From a virus, in the IMG/VR virus record IMGVR_UViG_3300047678_000815, positions 1 to 35,628 of that record: a stretch of 35,628 nucleotides of DNA; one strand, written 5' to 3'. Position 1 is the stretch's first letter. Every line of letters starts with the position of its first letter. Below are positions 1 to 6,084 of the stretch, piece after piece. Below the pieces are notes generated by a model that was not told where the DNA came from, ran no database searches, and was given only the letters and a program-made list of their open reading frames with translations. The translations under genes and the position numbers were made by a program.

Positions 1-617
1 GCTGGCAGCCTCTTGCGCGAAAACTCGAAACGCATATGCGCCGGCGCCAGCTGGTTAAAGCGGGTGAGAAAGGCGTTGTAGGCCTGCTCCGGCGACCAGG
101 GACGGATGGTGCGCTCGAGTGGTGTGATGCCGCAGGTGAGCGACCACACATCGTTATGGGCTGGCATCAGATCGCGCTGCTCGGTAGTCAGCATGATGCG
201 GTCGGCTTTCTTGATGGTGGCCGACAGTTTTTCAGGCAGGCCCAGCGCTGCGAACACGGCAGCCTCTACGCGGGCCTCTATCACCTTGAAATCGGGCAAT
301 AGCTCTTTCAGCGGCTTGGGGATGTCGCCCACGTATGCCTCGGCGGCATCGTGCAGCAGCGCCTCGTAGGCGTCCTCCGGAGGCACAATGGTGCTGGCCA
401 GCATGCTGTGCTGTGCCACCGAATAAAATTCACGGGTATGGCCGGCAAAGCGGCAGATATGCGACAGCGCGTGCGCGATATCGGTGATTTCGATCACGCA
501 GGTTTCCGGCTCCAAAAAGTTGAAGTAGTGACCGGAGCGGGCAAGGATGTCGGGGCGGATGTGCAGCCACTTTTCCTGCTCTGCCAGCGCCGTGGCATCT
601 TCGTAGTTTTTATTCAT
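1..617 (-). CDS. HD-domain phosphohydrolase (YfdR/YfbR-like), 3' end cut by window
   Basis: Reading leftward from ATG at 617, 205 codons stay open to the window edge, so the C-terminus is missing. The protein has the layout of a small HD phosphohydrolase: histidines near residues 56-70, the HD pair H89-D90 in LLHDAAEAYVGD, and a distal KADRIML motif supplying a further metal ligand. Such enzymes remove phosphate from nucleoside monophosphates using a divalent metal. The neighbour at 671-1513 is a DUF2303 (YfdQ-like) protein, and in E. coli prophage CPS-53 yfdQ and yfdR are also adjacent, which supports the assignment. Upstream there is only a weak ribosome site, and a hairpin at 637-654 lies directly before the gene. 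Inferred role: adjusting nucleotide pools during infection, together with the dNMP kinase upstream in the same operon. Confidence 0.85.
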   Translation of the reverse strand, partial: MNKNYEDATALAEQEKWLHIRPDILARSGHYFNFLEPETCVIEITDIAHALSHICRFAGHTREFYSVAQHSMLASTIVPPEDAYEALLHDAAEAYVGDIPKPLKELLPDFKVIEARVEAAVFAALGLPEKLSATIKKADRIMLTTEQRDLMPAHNDVWSLTCGITPLERTIRPWSPEQAYNAFLTRFNQLAPAHMRFEFSRKRLP

Positions 618-630
618 TGCGATGGTCTCG

Positions 631-660
631 AAAAAGGCCCGGCCGGAGCCGGGCTTTTTT
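631..660. terminator. bidirectional rho-independent terminator
   Basis: GCCCGGC at 637-643 pairs with GCCGGGC at 648-654 around a CGGA loop. Five A precede the stem and six T follow it, so it can terminate in both directions. It lies between the DUF2303 gene and the HD gene of the leftward operon, so the HD gene may be expressed by readthrough or from a promoter not recognised here. Confidence 0.7.
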
Positions 661-670
661 GTGGCAGTGA

Positions 671-1513
671 TTAACCGTGCTTGGCTTCGATCAGCTGGCC
701 CTTGCTCATGCCGGCCTTGATCTTTTCCTGTATCTGCTTCACGGCATCCGCCAGCGCGATGTGCGGACGGATAAGGTCGTACCAGAGCGTCATGCGGCCC
801 GCGCTGAGTCGGTAGCGGAAGTTCGCCTCGACCCTGTAGCGGTCGCCGCCCTGAAAGAGCTGGATACCCAGCGCGATTTTCGAGGGGATTTTCATCTGCC
901 CGGTGGTGCCGGCTGTGCCCTGGATGTCTTCGCGGTAGGTGAGCTGCACCTGGCCGTTGTCGAGGCGAATGCCGGAGCTGAAGTCAACGCCGGTTTTTGC
1001 CTGCATGGTTAGTGCGATTTCCAGCATTTCCGCCGCGCTAGGCTCGACGATTTCCGGCGCGCCTTCTTCAGTGAATTCGGCAAACTCGGTCTGATTTTTC
1101 TTGGCAGCATTGTTGTCGAGCCACTTCTTTGCCTCGGGTGTGAGCGGGCATTTGTAGCTGACCAGATGGCTGCCATGGCGTGGGGTATTAGCGGCCTCGC
1201 TATCTGCACTGCCCTCGTGGTAATCGAGCACGCCAAGGAAAGAACGGTTTTCGACGTCGACAAAGATGGTGCTGTTGTCATCCGCGAACCGGTTGAAGTA
1301 GTCGATGAAGGATTGCGCGTCCGTAGTCTCCACCGTTTTCTTGATACGGTGCGGACGTTCGCGCTGATCCTCGAAGGCGGTCAGCTTCAGGCGCTCGTCA
1401 TGCAAAAGCACTTGCGTGCCGTTGATTACAAGCAGTGCGGGCTCTGCCATTTTCTTGCCGGCGGCAAGGGCGGCGGCGAAATAGCCGGCCGGGGTTGTTG
1501 GTACCTGGCTCAT
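671..1513 (-). CDS. DUF2303 family protein (YfdQ-like)
   Basis: A 280-residue protein whose overall pattern matches the phage DUF2303 family: an N-terminal helix followed by ALLVINGTQV, a central FIDYFNRFADDNSTIF segment, a YHEG motif and a C-terminal YRLSAGRMTLWYDLIRPH segment. No biochemical function is established for the family. It is common in early regions of temperate phages and in E. coli CPS-53 sits beside an HD hydrolase, as here. The start at 1513 follows the preceding gene after a 14-base gap. The Shine-Dalgarno sequence is poor (GAGAG about 11 bases upstream). The upstream 1528-1923 gene is its usual companion. Confidence 0.8.
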   Translation of the reverse strand: MSQVPTTPAGYFAAALAAGKKMAEPALLVINGTQVLLHDERLKLTAFEDQRERPHRIKKTVETTDAQSFIDYFNRFADDNSTIFVDVENRSFLGVLDYHEGSADSEAANTPRHGSHLVSYKCPLTPEAKKWLDNNAAKKNQTEFAEFTEEGAPEIVEPSAAEMLEIALTMQAKTGVDFSSGIRLDNGQVQLTYREDIQGTAGTTGQMKIPSKIALGIQLFQGGDRYRVEANFRYRLSAGRMTLWYDLIRPHIALADAVKQIQEKIKAGMSKGQLIEAKHG

Positions 1514-1527
1514 GATTGTGGTGGCTC

Positions 1528-1923
1528 TCAGGCAGATGCAGCAGTGGAAGGATCGCGCAGCTCGCTAGCGGGCTTTTCTGCGCTCTTGAGATCACCGCCA
1601 CCGGCGGCAGCGGAAACATCGCGCAGCGGCAATTTCTGCTGGCGTGGGTCTTCGCGGGTGAGGTTGCCTTCGGGCGTGCCGAACATGATGGTCTGTTCCT
1701 TGACCGGCTCTGGCGCCTTCACCTTGATCTCGTCGAGCAGGATGTACTGCCCGCTCTGGCCCTGCGGCTTGATCTTAATTTTCAGGGTGATCTCGGCGGC
1801 CTTGCCGGTTTCACGCGCGCGATCAACGCAGTGCGCCAGCTGCTCGGAAAGGTCTTCCTGAGCAGCGCCATAGCGCAGCTGGTTGAGCACATGCGTGAAA
1901 AGATCGGGTCTTTTCTGCGACAT
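1528..1923 (-). CDS. conserved phage protein of unknown function, DUF2303 companion
   Basis: 131 residues. The first half is ordered (helical N-terminus, then alternating hydrophobic strands around ITLKIKIKPQ and YILLDEIKVKAP). The second half contains GNLTREDPRQQKLPLRD and ends in a low-complexity Ala/Ser tail. Small proteins with the same LTLKxxIKP, DEIKVK and NLxREDPRQ signature commonly precede DUF2303 genes in temperate phages; function is unknown. The start is supported by GGAG seven bases before ATG 1923. It is in the leftward early operon, 14 bases from the DUF2303 gene. Confidence 0.75.
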   Translation of the reverse strand: MSQKRPDLFTHVLNQLRYGAAQEDLSEQLAHCVDRARETGKAAEITLKIKIKPQGQSGQYILLDEIKVKAPEPVKEQTIMFGTPEGNLTREDPRQQKLPLRDVSAAAGGGDLKSAEKPASELRDPSTAASA

Positions 1924-1945
1924 GATTTACTCCTCGGTGGTGGTT

Positions 1946-2212
1946 TTAGGATGTGGCGGAGCGTCCGCCGGCCAGCACTTTTTTGAGGCGCGCAATCTCA
2001 ACCTGCTGCATGAGGTCGTGCGTCTCGAAATCTCGGCGCATTTTTTCAGCGGCGTCGACGCTGGCTTTTAGGGCGGCAATTTCTGCATCGTCTTCACGGC
2101 CGGTTTTCAGCCATATCCATACAAAGGCGGCCAAACAGCCGAGCGTGAAAACGCCCCACAGCAAGAGGATCAGCCACGGCGTGTCGATGGTCACTTCCTT
2201 AAATAAGTTCAT
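1946..2212 (-). CDS. small single-pass membrane protein with coiled coil
   Basis: 88 residues. One membrane segment lies at about residues 13-36 (WLILLLWGVFTLGCLAAFVWIWL), followed by an acidic/basic heptad-like stretch at about 42-80 that should form a coiled coil in the cytoplasm. No family recognised. The start has AGGGGAAG six bases before the ATG, one of the best ribosome sites in this operon, suggesting substantial translation. The shape (one TM plus coiled coil) is common among phage host-takeover or superinfection-exclusion proteins, but nothing here proves such a role. Confidence 0.65.
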   Translation of the reverse strand: MNLFKEVTIDTPWLILLLWGVFTLGCLAAFVWIWLKTGREDDAEIAALKASVDAAEKMRRDFETHDLMQQVEIARLKKVLAGGRSATS

Positions 2213-2224
2213 GGCTTCCCCTCG

Positions 2225-2434
2225 TTATTGCTGCCGGTCTGGCCAGCCCGCAGGCAGGCATCGCGCGGCCTCCATTTTTTCCGCCATCTGCAAGCGGCTA
2301 ATCACTGCCTGCCGCAATGGCCACATCACGTTGTTCAGCTTTTTTTGCTTGGGCAGATTTTTTATTTCTTCCCGCCACTGTTCGCGCGGGAACTGCCAGA
2401 TGCGCTTTGCTTCGTCATTTGCTTCGTTGCTCAT
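2225..2434 (-). CDS. small phage protein, unknown function
   Basis: 69 residues, charged N-terminus (EANDEAKRIWQFPREQWREEIKNLP) and a helical C-terminal part ending in a Pro-rich tail. No recognisable domain; no membrane segment. It overlaps the upstream KilAC-like gene by an ATGA junction (stop 2431-2433, start 2432-2434), a sign of translational coupling and the main evidence that it is real. The motif REEIKNLP followed by basic residues resembles small phage proteins that accompany primase/terminase modules, but this is not a firm match. Confidence 0.6.
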   Translation of the reverse strand: MSNEANDEAKRIWQFPREQWREEIKNLPKQKKLNNVMWPLRQAVISRLQMAEKMEAARCLPAGWPDRQQ

Positions 2435-2706
2435 GAAGCCTTTTTCAAACCGGTGCCATTGATGCGCTGATCCAGCCAGGCCAATCCCTGCAGCGTGACG
2501 AGGGTGATTTGGTAGTGACGGTTTTGGCCGTTATCCAGATGCCAGCTGCGTGGCTCTGTGACGAAGTAGCCGGCCTTCACGAGCTCGGGCGCGGGATCAG
2601 TGCCGGTCATGTACTCGGCGTCGCGCATGGACTTCAGCAGCGCCGGCCGGGTTGTACCCAGCAGGCGTGCTGCCTCGTGAAGGCTGAGCTGCTTCGCGCG
2701 CATCAT
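2431..2706 (-). CDS. KilA C-terminal (KilAC)-like DNA-binding protein
   Basis: 91 residues from ATG 2706 (a second ATG follows immediately). The sequence LSLHEAARLLGTTRPALLKSMRD looks like a helix-turn-helix. It is followed by VKAGYFVTEPRSWHLDNGQ and ITLVTLQGLAWLDQRI, the order seen in the KilAC domain of phage antirepressors (helix-turn-helix, GYF, then a T-x-GLxxL helix). There is no N-terminal BRO or Rha domain, so this is a stand-alone KilAC-type protein. A longer reading upstream is possible but would lie inside the exonuclease gene. I chose 2706 because GGGAG lies four bases before it and it overlaps the exonuclease stop (ATGATGA). Likely a regulator, function unproven. Confidence 0.65.
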   Translation of the reverse strand: MMRAKQLSLHEAARLLGTTRPALLKSMRDAEYMTGTDPAPELVKAGYFVTEPRSWHLDNGQNRHYQITLVTLQGLAWLDQRINGTGLKKAS

Positions 2707-3269
2707 TTGCTCCCAGCTTCCTGCGGGCTGAGTAGTGCCAAGCACTCCAGCGCAATGGAGGCCTGATAGATCGCATCGTCCTGTGCGTTGTGTGCGGTGC
2801 CGGTGTGCGGTGGCGGGGTGTAGCCGTGTAAGGTTTTGCAAAGTTTCAGCAGCGTGCGATGGCAGTTCTCGTTCCAGAATTTCCACGGAACTTGCTGTCC
2901 ACAGGCGCGATACGCGGCAGCGAGAAGGGGAAAATCAAAACTGCCGCCTTTGCACCAGATTTGTGTTTTGCTGGCATCGGGGCCGATCCACTGCGTGAAA
3001 CTATCTAGCGCCTCATGCAGCGGAATGCTTTCGCCCCGGCACAGCGATTCAATGGCTTCCGGCGCTTGGGTACGCCACCAGGCCACCGTATCGTCATCAA
3101 TCGTGAGGTGCTGTATCAGGCAGCTCTGCAGGCTGATACGGGCGGAAAAGGTGCGGCCAATGCCTTGGCCGGCCGGGGCCTCCGGGAAAAACTCCACGGC
3201 GCCGATTTCAAGGATGGCGCTGCCGGGCGTGGTGCCCATTGATTCAATATCAATCTCGATATGCCGCAT
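2703..3269 (-). CDS. DEDDh-type 3'-5' exonuclease (Rv2179c-like exoribonuclease family)
   Basis: 188 residues with the DnaQ-fold acidic motifs in order. Exo I is at residues 5-12 (D7, E9 in EIDIESMG, followed by a TTPGSAILEIGAV strand), Exo II is the D112 in GGSFDFPLL, and Exo III is HNAQDDAIYQA with H160 and D164/D165. The HxxxxD spacing marks the DEDDh class, so two-metal 3'-5' exonuclease chemistry is expected. The compact size and WCKGGSFDFPLL motif match the phage Rv2179c-like exoribonuclease family. It joins the dNMP kinase gene by a TAATG overlap (ATG at 3269), so the two are probably translated as a pair. Substrate (RNA or DNA) cannot be told from sequence. Confidence 0.85.
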   Translation of the reverse strand: MRHIEIDIESMGTTPGSAILEIGAVEFFPEAPAGQGIGRTFSARISLQSCLIQHLTIDDDTVAWWRTQAPEAIESLCRGESIPLHEALDSFTQWIGPDASKTQIWCKGGSFDFPLLAAAYRACGQQVPWKFWNENCHRTLLKLCKTLHGYTPPPHTGTAHNAQDDAIYQASIALECLALLSPQEAGSK

Positions 3270-3868
3270 TAGCTGGCCCTCTGGTTGTTGGTGGCGATTT
3301 CGCGCAGACGCCCCACGAAGAAATCGAGCTGATCAAAGAGGTGCTGTTGCGTGTGGTCGTTTTTCAGCACCAGATCGCTGTTGATATAAATCGGGAGGTC
3401 TTTCTCGCTGCTGTGGCTGCTGCGGGCGGCTGCATCTTTGCGGAGGATGTGAATTACCGTGCCGCCTTTGCTGCGGATAAGGTCGGCTTCGTTAGCAAAG
3501 CGCACATCGCTGATCACGATGCCGGCGGTGTTTTCACTCCACTCGGTGGCGGCAGCTATGCGCTGCTCTGCAATGGCCAGCCACAGCTCCGGATGGATTT
3601 GCTCGCGCCCCCATTCCGTGCCAAGCGTTTGCAGCATGGTGCGCATGACGGGGAAGTTTTTGTCGGCGCGAGCTGGCAGCACGGGCAACTCGCTGCGCTT
3701 CATTTCTTCCAGTTTTTCGCGAGTGATGCCCAGTAGGGTGCACACCATGTCCTTCAGCGGATCCGCGAAGCTGTACTCAATGAAGCCGTGCTCCGTGCGC
3801 AGGTGGCTGGCTGCTGTGGATTTGCCGCTTTCCATCCGGCCGGCAAGACCGATCAGGAGGGGCTTCAT
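3269..3868 (-). CDS. deoxynucleoside monophosphate kinase
   Basis: 199 residues from ATG 3868. The N-terminus has the P-loop GLAGRMESGKST (residues 7-18), followed by FADPLKDMVCTLLGI, an element typical of phage dNMP kinases of the T4 gp1 type. Later come TLGTEWGRE and IVISDVRFANEADLI (Walker B-like D plus the substrate-site R), and a C-terminal YINSD motif, all in family order. The enzyme phosphorylates dNMPs to dNDPs. The start at 3868 is preferred over an upstream codon because the P-loop strand begins right after it and it makes an ATGA overlap with the preceding gene. Its place in the early operon fits nucleotide supply for phage DNA synthesis. Confidence 0.9.
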   Translation of the reverse strand: MKPLLIGLAGRMESGKSTAASHLRTEHGFIEYSFADPLKDMVCTLLGITREKLEEMKRSELPVLPARADKNFPVMRTMLQTLGTEWGREQIHPELWLAIAEQRIAAATEWSENTAGIVISDVRFANEADLIRSKGGTVIHILRKDAAARSSHSSEKDLPIYINSDLVLKNDHTQQHLFDQLDFFVGRLREIATNNQRAS

Positions 3869-4143
3869 TTCGAGGCTCCTGCGGCTTTTGCGTACTCGGG
3901 GTGCCAGTAGTTCCACAGCACGTTGAATTCCGCGCGGGCGGTCTCTACCAGTGCTCGCAACTCGCCCACGGTCAAATCATCGATCGGCTTTCCCGCATCG
4001 ATAATTTTTTGCACTAGCAGGTGTTGGAAATTGCCGTTGCACTCGCGCACGTCAAGGTCATAGAAGGGGGCCAGTGTCTGGCTGATAGTGGTGTGCGGCA
4101 GGTCATAGGCGCGCACCCAGATGGCAAGGGCCTGTTCGATCAT
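3865..4143 (-). CDS. small early protein, unknown function
   Basis: 92 residues, mostly helical, with a WVRAYDLPHTTISQTLAPFYDLDVRECNGNFQHLLVQKIID segment and a Trp/Tyr-rich C-terminus (NVLWNYWHPEYAKAAG). No known domain recognised. It overlaps its neighbours by ATGA on both sides (start at 4143 in the preceding stop, stop at 3865-3867 in the next start), which argues that it is a real, coupled member of the operon. It precedes the dNMP kinase. Confidence 0.65.
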   Translation of the reverse strand: MIEQALAIWVRAYDLPHTTISQTLAPFYDLDVRECNGNFQHLLVQKIIDAGKPIDDLTVGELRALVETARAEFNVLWNYWHPEYAKAAGASK

Positions 4144-4361
4144 GCTGCGTCACCGCCCGTTGTGGTGCGGGTGGTGTGGTGAGCGCGGCGGCCCCAGCTG
4201 CTGGGTGCCGGGATGTGGGTGGTGGCCACGGGTGTGGTCACCGGTTCCAGCATGGCCAGCTGGCCAGCCAGCGTGACCTGCATGTCATGGCGCTCGGCCA
4301 AGGCTTGGGCGGCCTTGTAGTCGGCGGCGACTGCCGGGTGGATCAGGATTTTGCCCTTCAT
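4140..4361 (-). CDS. first gene of leftward early operon, small unknown protein
   Basis: 73 residues starting MKGKILIHPAVAADYKAAQALAERHDMQVTLAG, then a Pro/Thr/His-rich tail. ATG 4361 has an excellent ribosome site (AAGGGGG five bases upstream), better than an in-frame upstream ATG that lies inside the promoter/operator region. It is the first gene after the leftward promoter at 4393-4421, and ends with an ATGA overlap. No family recognised. As the first delayed gene of the operon it could be an antitermination or host-takeover factor, but the sequence does not show this. Confidence 0.65.
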   Translation of the reverse strand: MKGKILIHPAVAADYKAAQALAERHDMQVTLAGQLAMLEPVTTPVATTHIPAPSSWGRRAHHTTRTTTGGDAA

Positions 4362-4373
4362 GTTGGCCCCCTT

Positions 4374-4379
4374 GGTAAA
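4374..4379. promoter_or_regulatory. GGTAAA repressor half-site in early leader
   Basis: A lone GGTAAA hexamer, the half-site of the operator palindromes, in the leader just upstream of the ribosome site of the 4140-4361 gene. It is the leftmost of a series of such hexamers and may be an auxiliary operator. Confidence 0.35.
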
Positions 4380-4392
4380 CATCACGGGCCAA

Positions 4393-4421
4393 TATTTACC
4401 AAGAGGTAAACATAATGTCAA
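4393..4421 (-). promoter_or_regulatory. leftward early promoter (PL-like)
   Basis: On the minus strand, consensus -35 TTGACA (4416-4421) is followed after exactly 17 bases by -10 TAAATA (4393-4398). The expected start near 4386 gives a leader of about 25 bases before the ribosome site at 4361. The operator palindrome at 4395-4410 covers the -10 and the spacer, so bound repressor would block polymerase. It is the best sigma-70 promoter visible in the window. Confidence 0.85.
4395..4410. promoter_or_regulatory. repressor operator OL1 (perfect palindrome)
   Basis: TTTACC-AAGA-GGTAAA, perfect 6-base arms. On the minus strand the 20 bases at 4392-4411 are identical to the plus-strand 20 bases at 6059-6078 that cover the cro-side operator, so the same protein should bind both. 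Lies over the leftward promoter. Confidence 0.8.
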
Positions 4422-4435
4422 TACCTATTGGTAAA
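4420..4435. promoter_or_regulatory. repressor operator OL2 (imperfect)
   Basis: AATACC-TATT-GGTAAA. The right arm is a perfect half-site, and the left arm keeps TACC only. It overlaps the upstream edge of the -35 hexamer at 4416-4421. A further isolated GGTAAA lies at 4442-4447. Confidence 0.65.
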
Positions 4436-4476
4436 CTTTCTGGTAAATATTTCTGGTGGGCGGGATGGGTGTGCGC

Positions 4477-4501
4477 AAAAAAGCCCGCGCGAGGCGGGCT
4501 T
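4477..4501 (-). terminator. leftward rho-independent terminator after immunity genes
   Basis: AAGCCCGC (4481-4488) pairs with GCGGGCTT (4494-4501) around GCGAG. Read leftward, the stem is followed by six T (complement of 4477-4482). It ends the repressor/4521-5246 transcript just before the early leftward promoter, separating lysogenic from lytic expression. Confidence 0.8.
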
Positions 4502-4520
4502 GATGTATGGCAGAGTCGAC

Positions 4521-5246
4521 TCAGGTGGGGAGTAGTTTCTTGTTCATGTACTCAAGAGCTTCCTTCTCGGCTGGATGAACGGTTTTTTGCGTAGCAACCA
4601 TCTTCTCAGCTGCCTCAATCAATGTACGGCGGGCGCTTTCGGGTTTGTCGGCTTGTCTGCCCACTGCCAGTTTGAATGCGTGTACTGACGGAACGGCCAA
4701 TTGCCGGAAGATGTCATCAATCGCTTGATCGGTGATTGTTGATGCCGAGGATATTGCTTTGCATGTGGTTCGGATGATGATCTTTTCATTTTCGCGAAGC
4801 TGGCCATCTGCCTTTCCTACGTATAACAAGATGCGCAGCGTGTCGTATTCCTCTTCGAGTAGCTTTTGGGCGGCGAAGCCTGGCGATTTCTGATATCGCT
4901 CCCATAGAAACGCCCGTACATCGGCAACGACTTCACCGGTTTCGGTATCAATGGCCTGGGTAATACGGTCTAGTCTAAAGGTTCTGGTTTCTTTGCGGAG
5001 ATTGCAGTGGCCTACGAGGAGGCCGGCGGGCTGATTGTCACATCGCCAAACATCTACCACTCGATGGGTCTTTTTCCCCTCTATGTCTTTATAGGTCAGA
5101 TCAAGGCTGGCTTCGACGGAAAATGGGTTTTGAACTTCCCAAAAATTGCCTTCGGCGTGCTCGCTATGAGAGGCCTTGGTGAGCGTTTTTTTTGAATAGT
5201 GCCGCCATATAAAATATAAAATCACCACTAAGATTATGTATGCCAT
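4521..5246 (-). CDS. membrane-anchored WYL-like/TerB-like protein of the immunity region
   Basis: 241 residues. An N-terminal membrane segment at about 1-15 (MAYIILVVILYFIW) is followed by basic residues, then a compact beta domain at about 45-110 (ASLDLTYKDIEGKKTHRVVDVWRC, LLVGHCNLRKETRTFRLDRI, GEVV). This resembles a WYL-type domain, whose RxFRLDRI strand is characteristic. The C-terminal helical half (about 135-241) contains LLYVGKADGQLRENEK, similar to the acidic metal-binding turn of TerB-like domains. It lies downstream of the repressor in the same direction and upstream of a terminator, so it is likely expressed in the lysogen. A lysogenic-conversion or exclusion role is inferred. There is no helix-turn-helix in the N-terminus. 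Confidence 0.65.
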   Translation of the reverse strand: MAYIILVVILYFIWRHYSKKTLTKASHSEHAEGNFWEVQNPFSVEASLDLTYKDIEGKKTHRVVDVWRCDNQPAGLLVGHCNLRKETRTFRLDRITQAIDTETGEVVADVRAFLWERYQKSPGFAAQKLLEEEYDTLRILLYVGKADGQLRENEKIIIRTTCKAISSASTITDQAIDDIFRQLAVPSVHAFKLAVGRQADKPESARRTLIEAAEKMVATQKTVHPAEKEALEYMNKKLLPT

Positions 5247-5286
5247 ATCTGCTTTTGCTCGTGATTAGTGAGTCTTCTTTTTGGAG

Positions 5287-5991
5287 TCATTCAATGCTGA
5301 AGCTGGCAATCACTACGCCGCACACATGCAGCTCGCGGGTGATATCCATCGTGGGATAAGCGGGATTCAGCGGTTTCAGGTACATGCGGCCCGAATCCAT
5401 CACCAGCTTTTTGAAGGTGACTTCATTGGTTTCTGGCACCTTGGCGATCACACGCGATCCGTTTTCGTAGTTCTTGTCCGGGTCCACAAAGATGATGACG
5501 CCTTCCGGATAGGATTTTTCATTCGGATAGGGGCTGGTCATCGAATCGCCCACCACACGCAGCGCATAGGTGCGTGCACTGCAGGGAATGGGGCAGGGCA
5601 GCCACATTTCGGCATCGCCCACAGAAAAGTTATCTACGGCCTCGCACCAACTGCCGGCAGTGACCCAAGAAATCACAGGCACCATGGCTTGCTTGGAAAT
5701 TGGTCTTATCGGGGCAATATTGTCGTAGGCGATGCCCGGCGTACTGCCCCCGTGTGCTTCATCAAGAAGAGATGCATCGTCCAGGCTGTGTTCCGCAAGC
5801 CCTAGCAGCGCCTCAATGTCTCGAGCGAGGCCTTCACCAAGGTTTCTGCGGTGCTCGAGCTTTTCCGTGAATATCCGAGAGACATAGGACGAGTCACGGC
5901 CAATCGCCGCTGCAAGGTCGGAGGCGATGCCCTTGAACCGGGTATCAATGATCTGAGCCAGTCGGCGCCGGCGTATTTCTGAGAGTTCCAT
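5287..5991 (-). CDS. CI/LexA-type prophage repressor (HTH plus S24 peptidase)
   Basis: 234 residues from ATG 5991. The N-terminal helix-turn-helix (about 18-45, FKGIASDLAAAIGRDSSYVSRIF) is followed by a linker and an S24/LexA C-terminal domain. This domain has the Ala112-Gly113 autocleavage site in SWVTAGSW, catalytic Ser150 in VGDSMTSP and the catalytic Lys at 194/195 in EVTFKKL. It should repress lytic promoters and be inactivated by RecA-stimulated self-cleavage after DNA damage. An in-frame ATG at 6057 would place operators 6011-6026 and 6026-6041 inside the coding region, so I prefer 5991, although its ribosome site is weak. Divergent to the cro-like gene at 6085. Confidence 0.93.
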   Translation of the reverse strand: MELSEIRRRRLAQIIDTRFKGIASDLAAAIGRDSSYVSRIFTEKLEHRRNLGEGLARDIEALLGLAEHSLDDASLLDEAHGGSTPGIAYDNIAPIRPISKQAMVPVISWVTAGSWCEAVDNFSVGDAEMWLPCPIPCSARTYALRVVGDSMTSPYPNEKSYPEGVIIFVDPDKNYENGSRVIAKVPETNEVTFKKLVMDSGRMYLKPLNPAYPTMDITRELHVCGVVIASFSIE

Positions 5992-6010
5992 GTCGTTATT
6001 TGACCAATCT

Positions 6011-6026
6011 TTTACCTGTAGGGAAA
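6011..6026. promoter_or_regulatory. repressor operator OR3-like (one mismatch)
   Basis: TTTACC-TGTA-GGGAAA, one base off the TTTACC-N4-GGTAAA palindrome. Nearest to the repressor start (20 bases upstream of 5991), so positioned for autoregulation. Confidence 0.65.
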
Positions 6027-6041
6027 TTTCCTTAAGGTAAA
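6026..6041. promoter_or_regulatory. repressor operator OR2-like (imperfect)
   Basis: ATTTCC-TTAA-GGTAAA: right arm perfect, left arm keeps four of six bases. Centre-to-centre spacing to its neighbours is 15 and 34 bases. The inverted repeat ATTGC-TT-GCAAT (6042-6053) lies between it and the next operator. Confidence 0.5.
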
Positions 6042-6047
6042 TATTGC

Positions 6048-6077
6048 TTGCAATCATGGTTTACCTCTTGGTAAATA
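6048..6077 (+). promoter_or_regulatory. rightward early promoter for cro-like gene (PR-like)
   Basis: TTGCAA (6048-6053), 18 bases, TAAATA (6072-6077). The predicted start falls at about 6084-6085, on or next to the ATG at 6085, so the first transcript may have no leader. The -10 overlaps operator 6060-6075, mirroring the leftward promoter. Confidence 0.65.
6060..6075. promoter_or_regulatory. repressor operator OR1 (perfect palindrome)
   Basis: TTTACC-TCTT-GGTAAA with perfect arms. It is part of the 20-base block shared with the leftward operator, and overlaps the -10 of the rightward promoter. Confidence 0.8.
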
Positions 6078-6084
6078 TACGGCC

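Noticed and set aside
2707-2886. N-terminal extension of the KilAC-like protein
   Set aside because: It lies wholly inside the exonuclease gene in another frame and has low-quality composition; a good ribosome site and ATGA overlap mark 2706.
5992-6057. Upstream ATG of the repressor at 6057
   Set aside because: It would put two operators in coding sequence and add a 22-residue segment unlike repressor N-termini.
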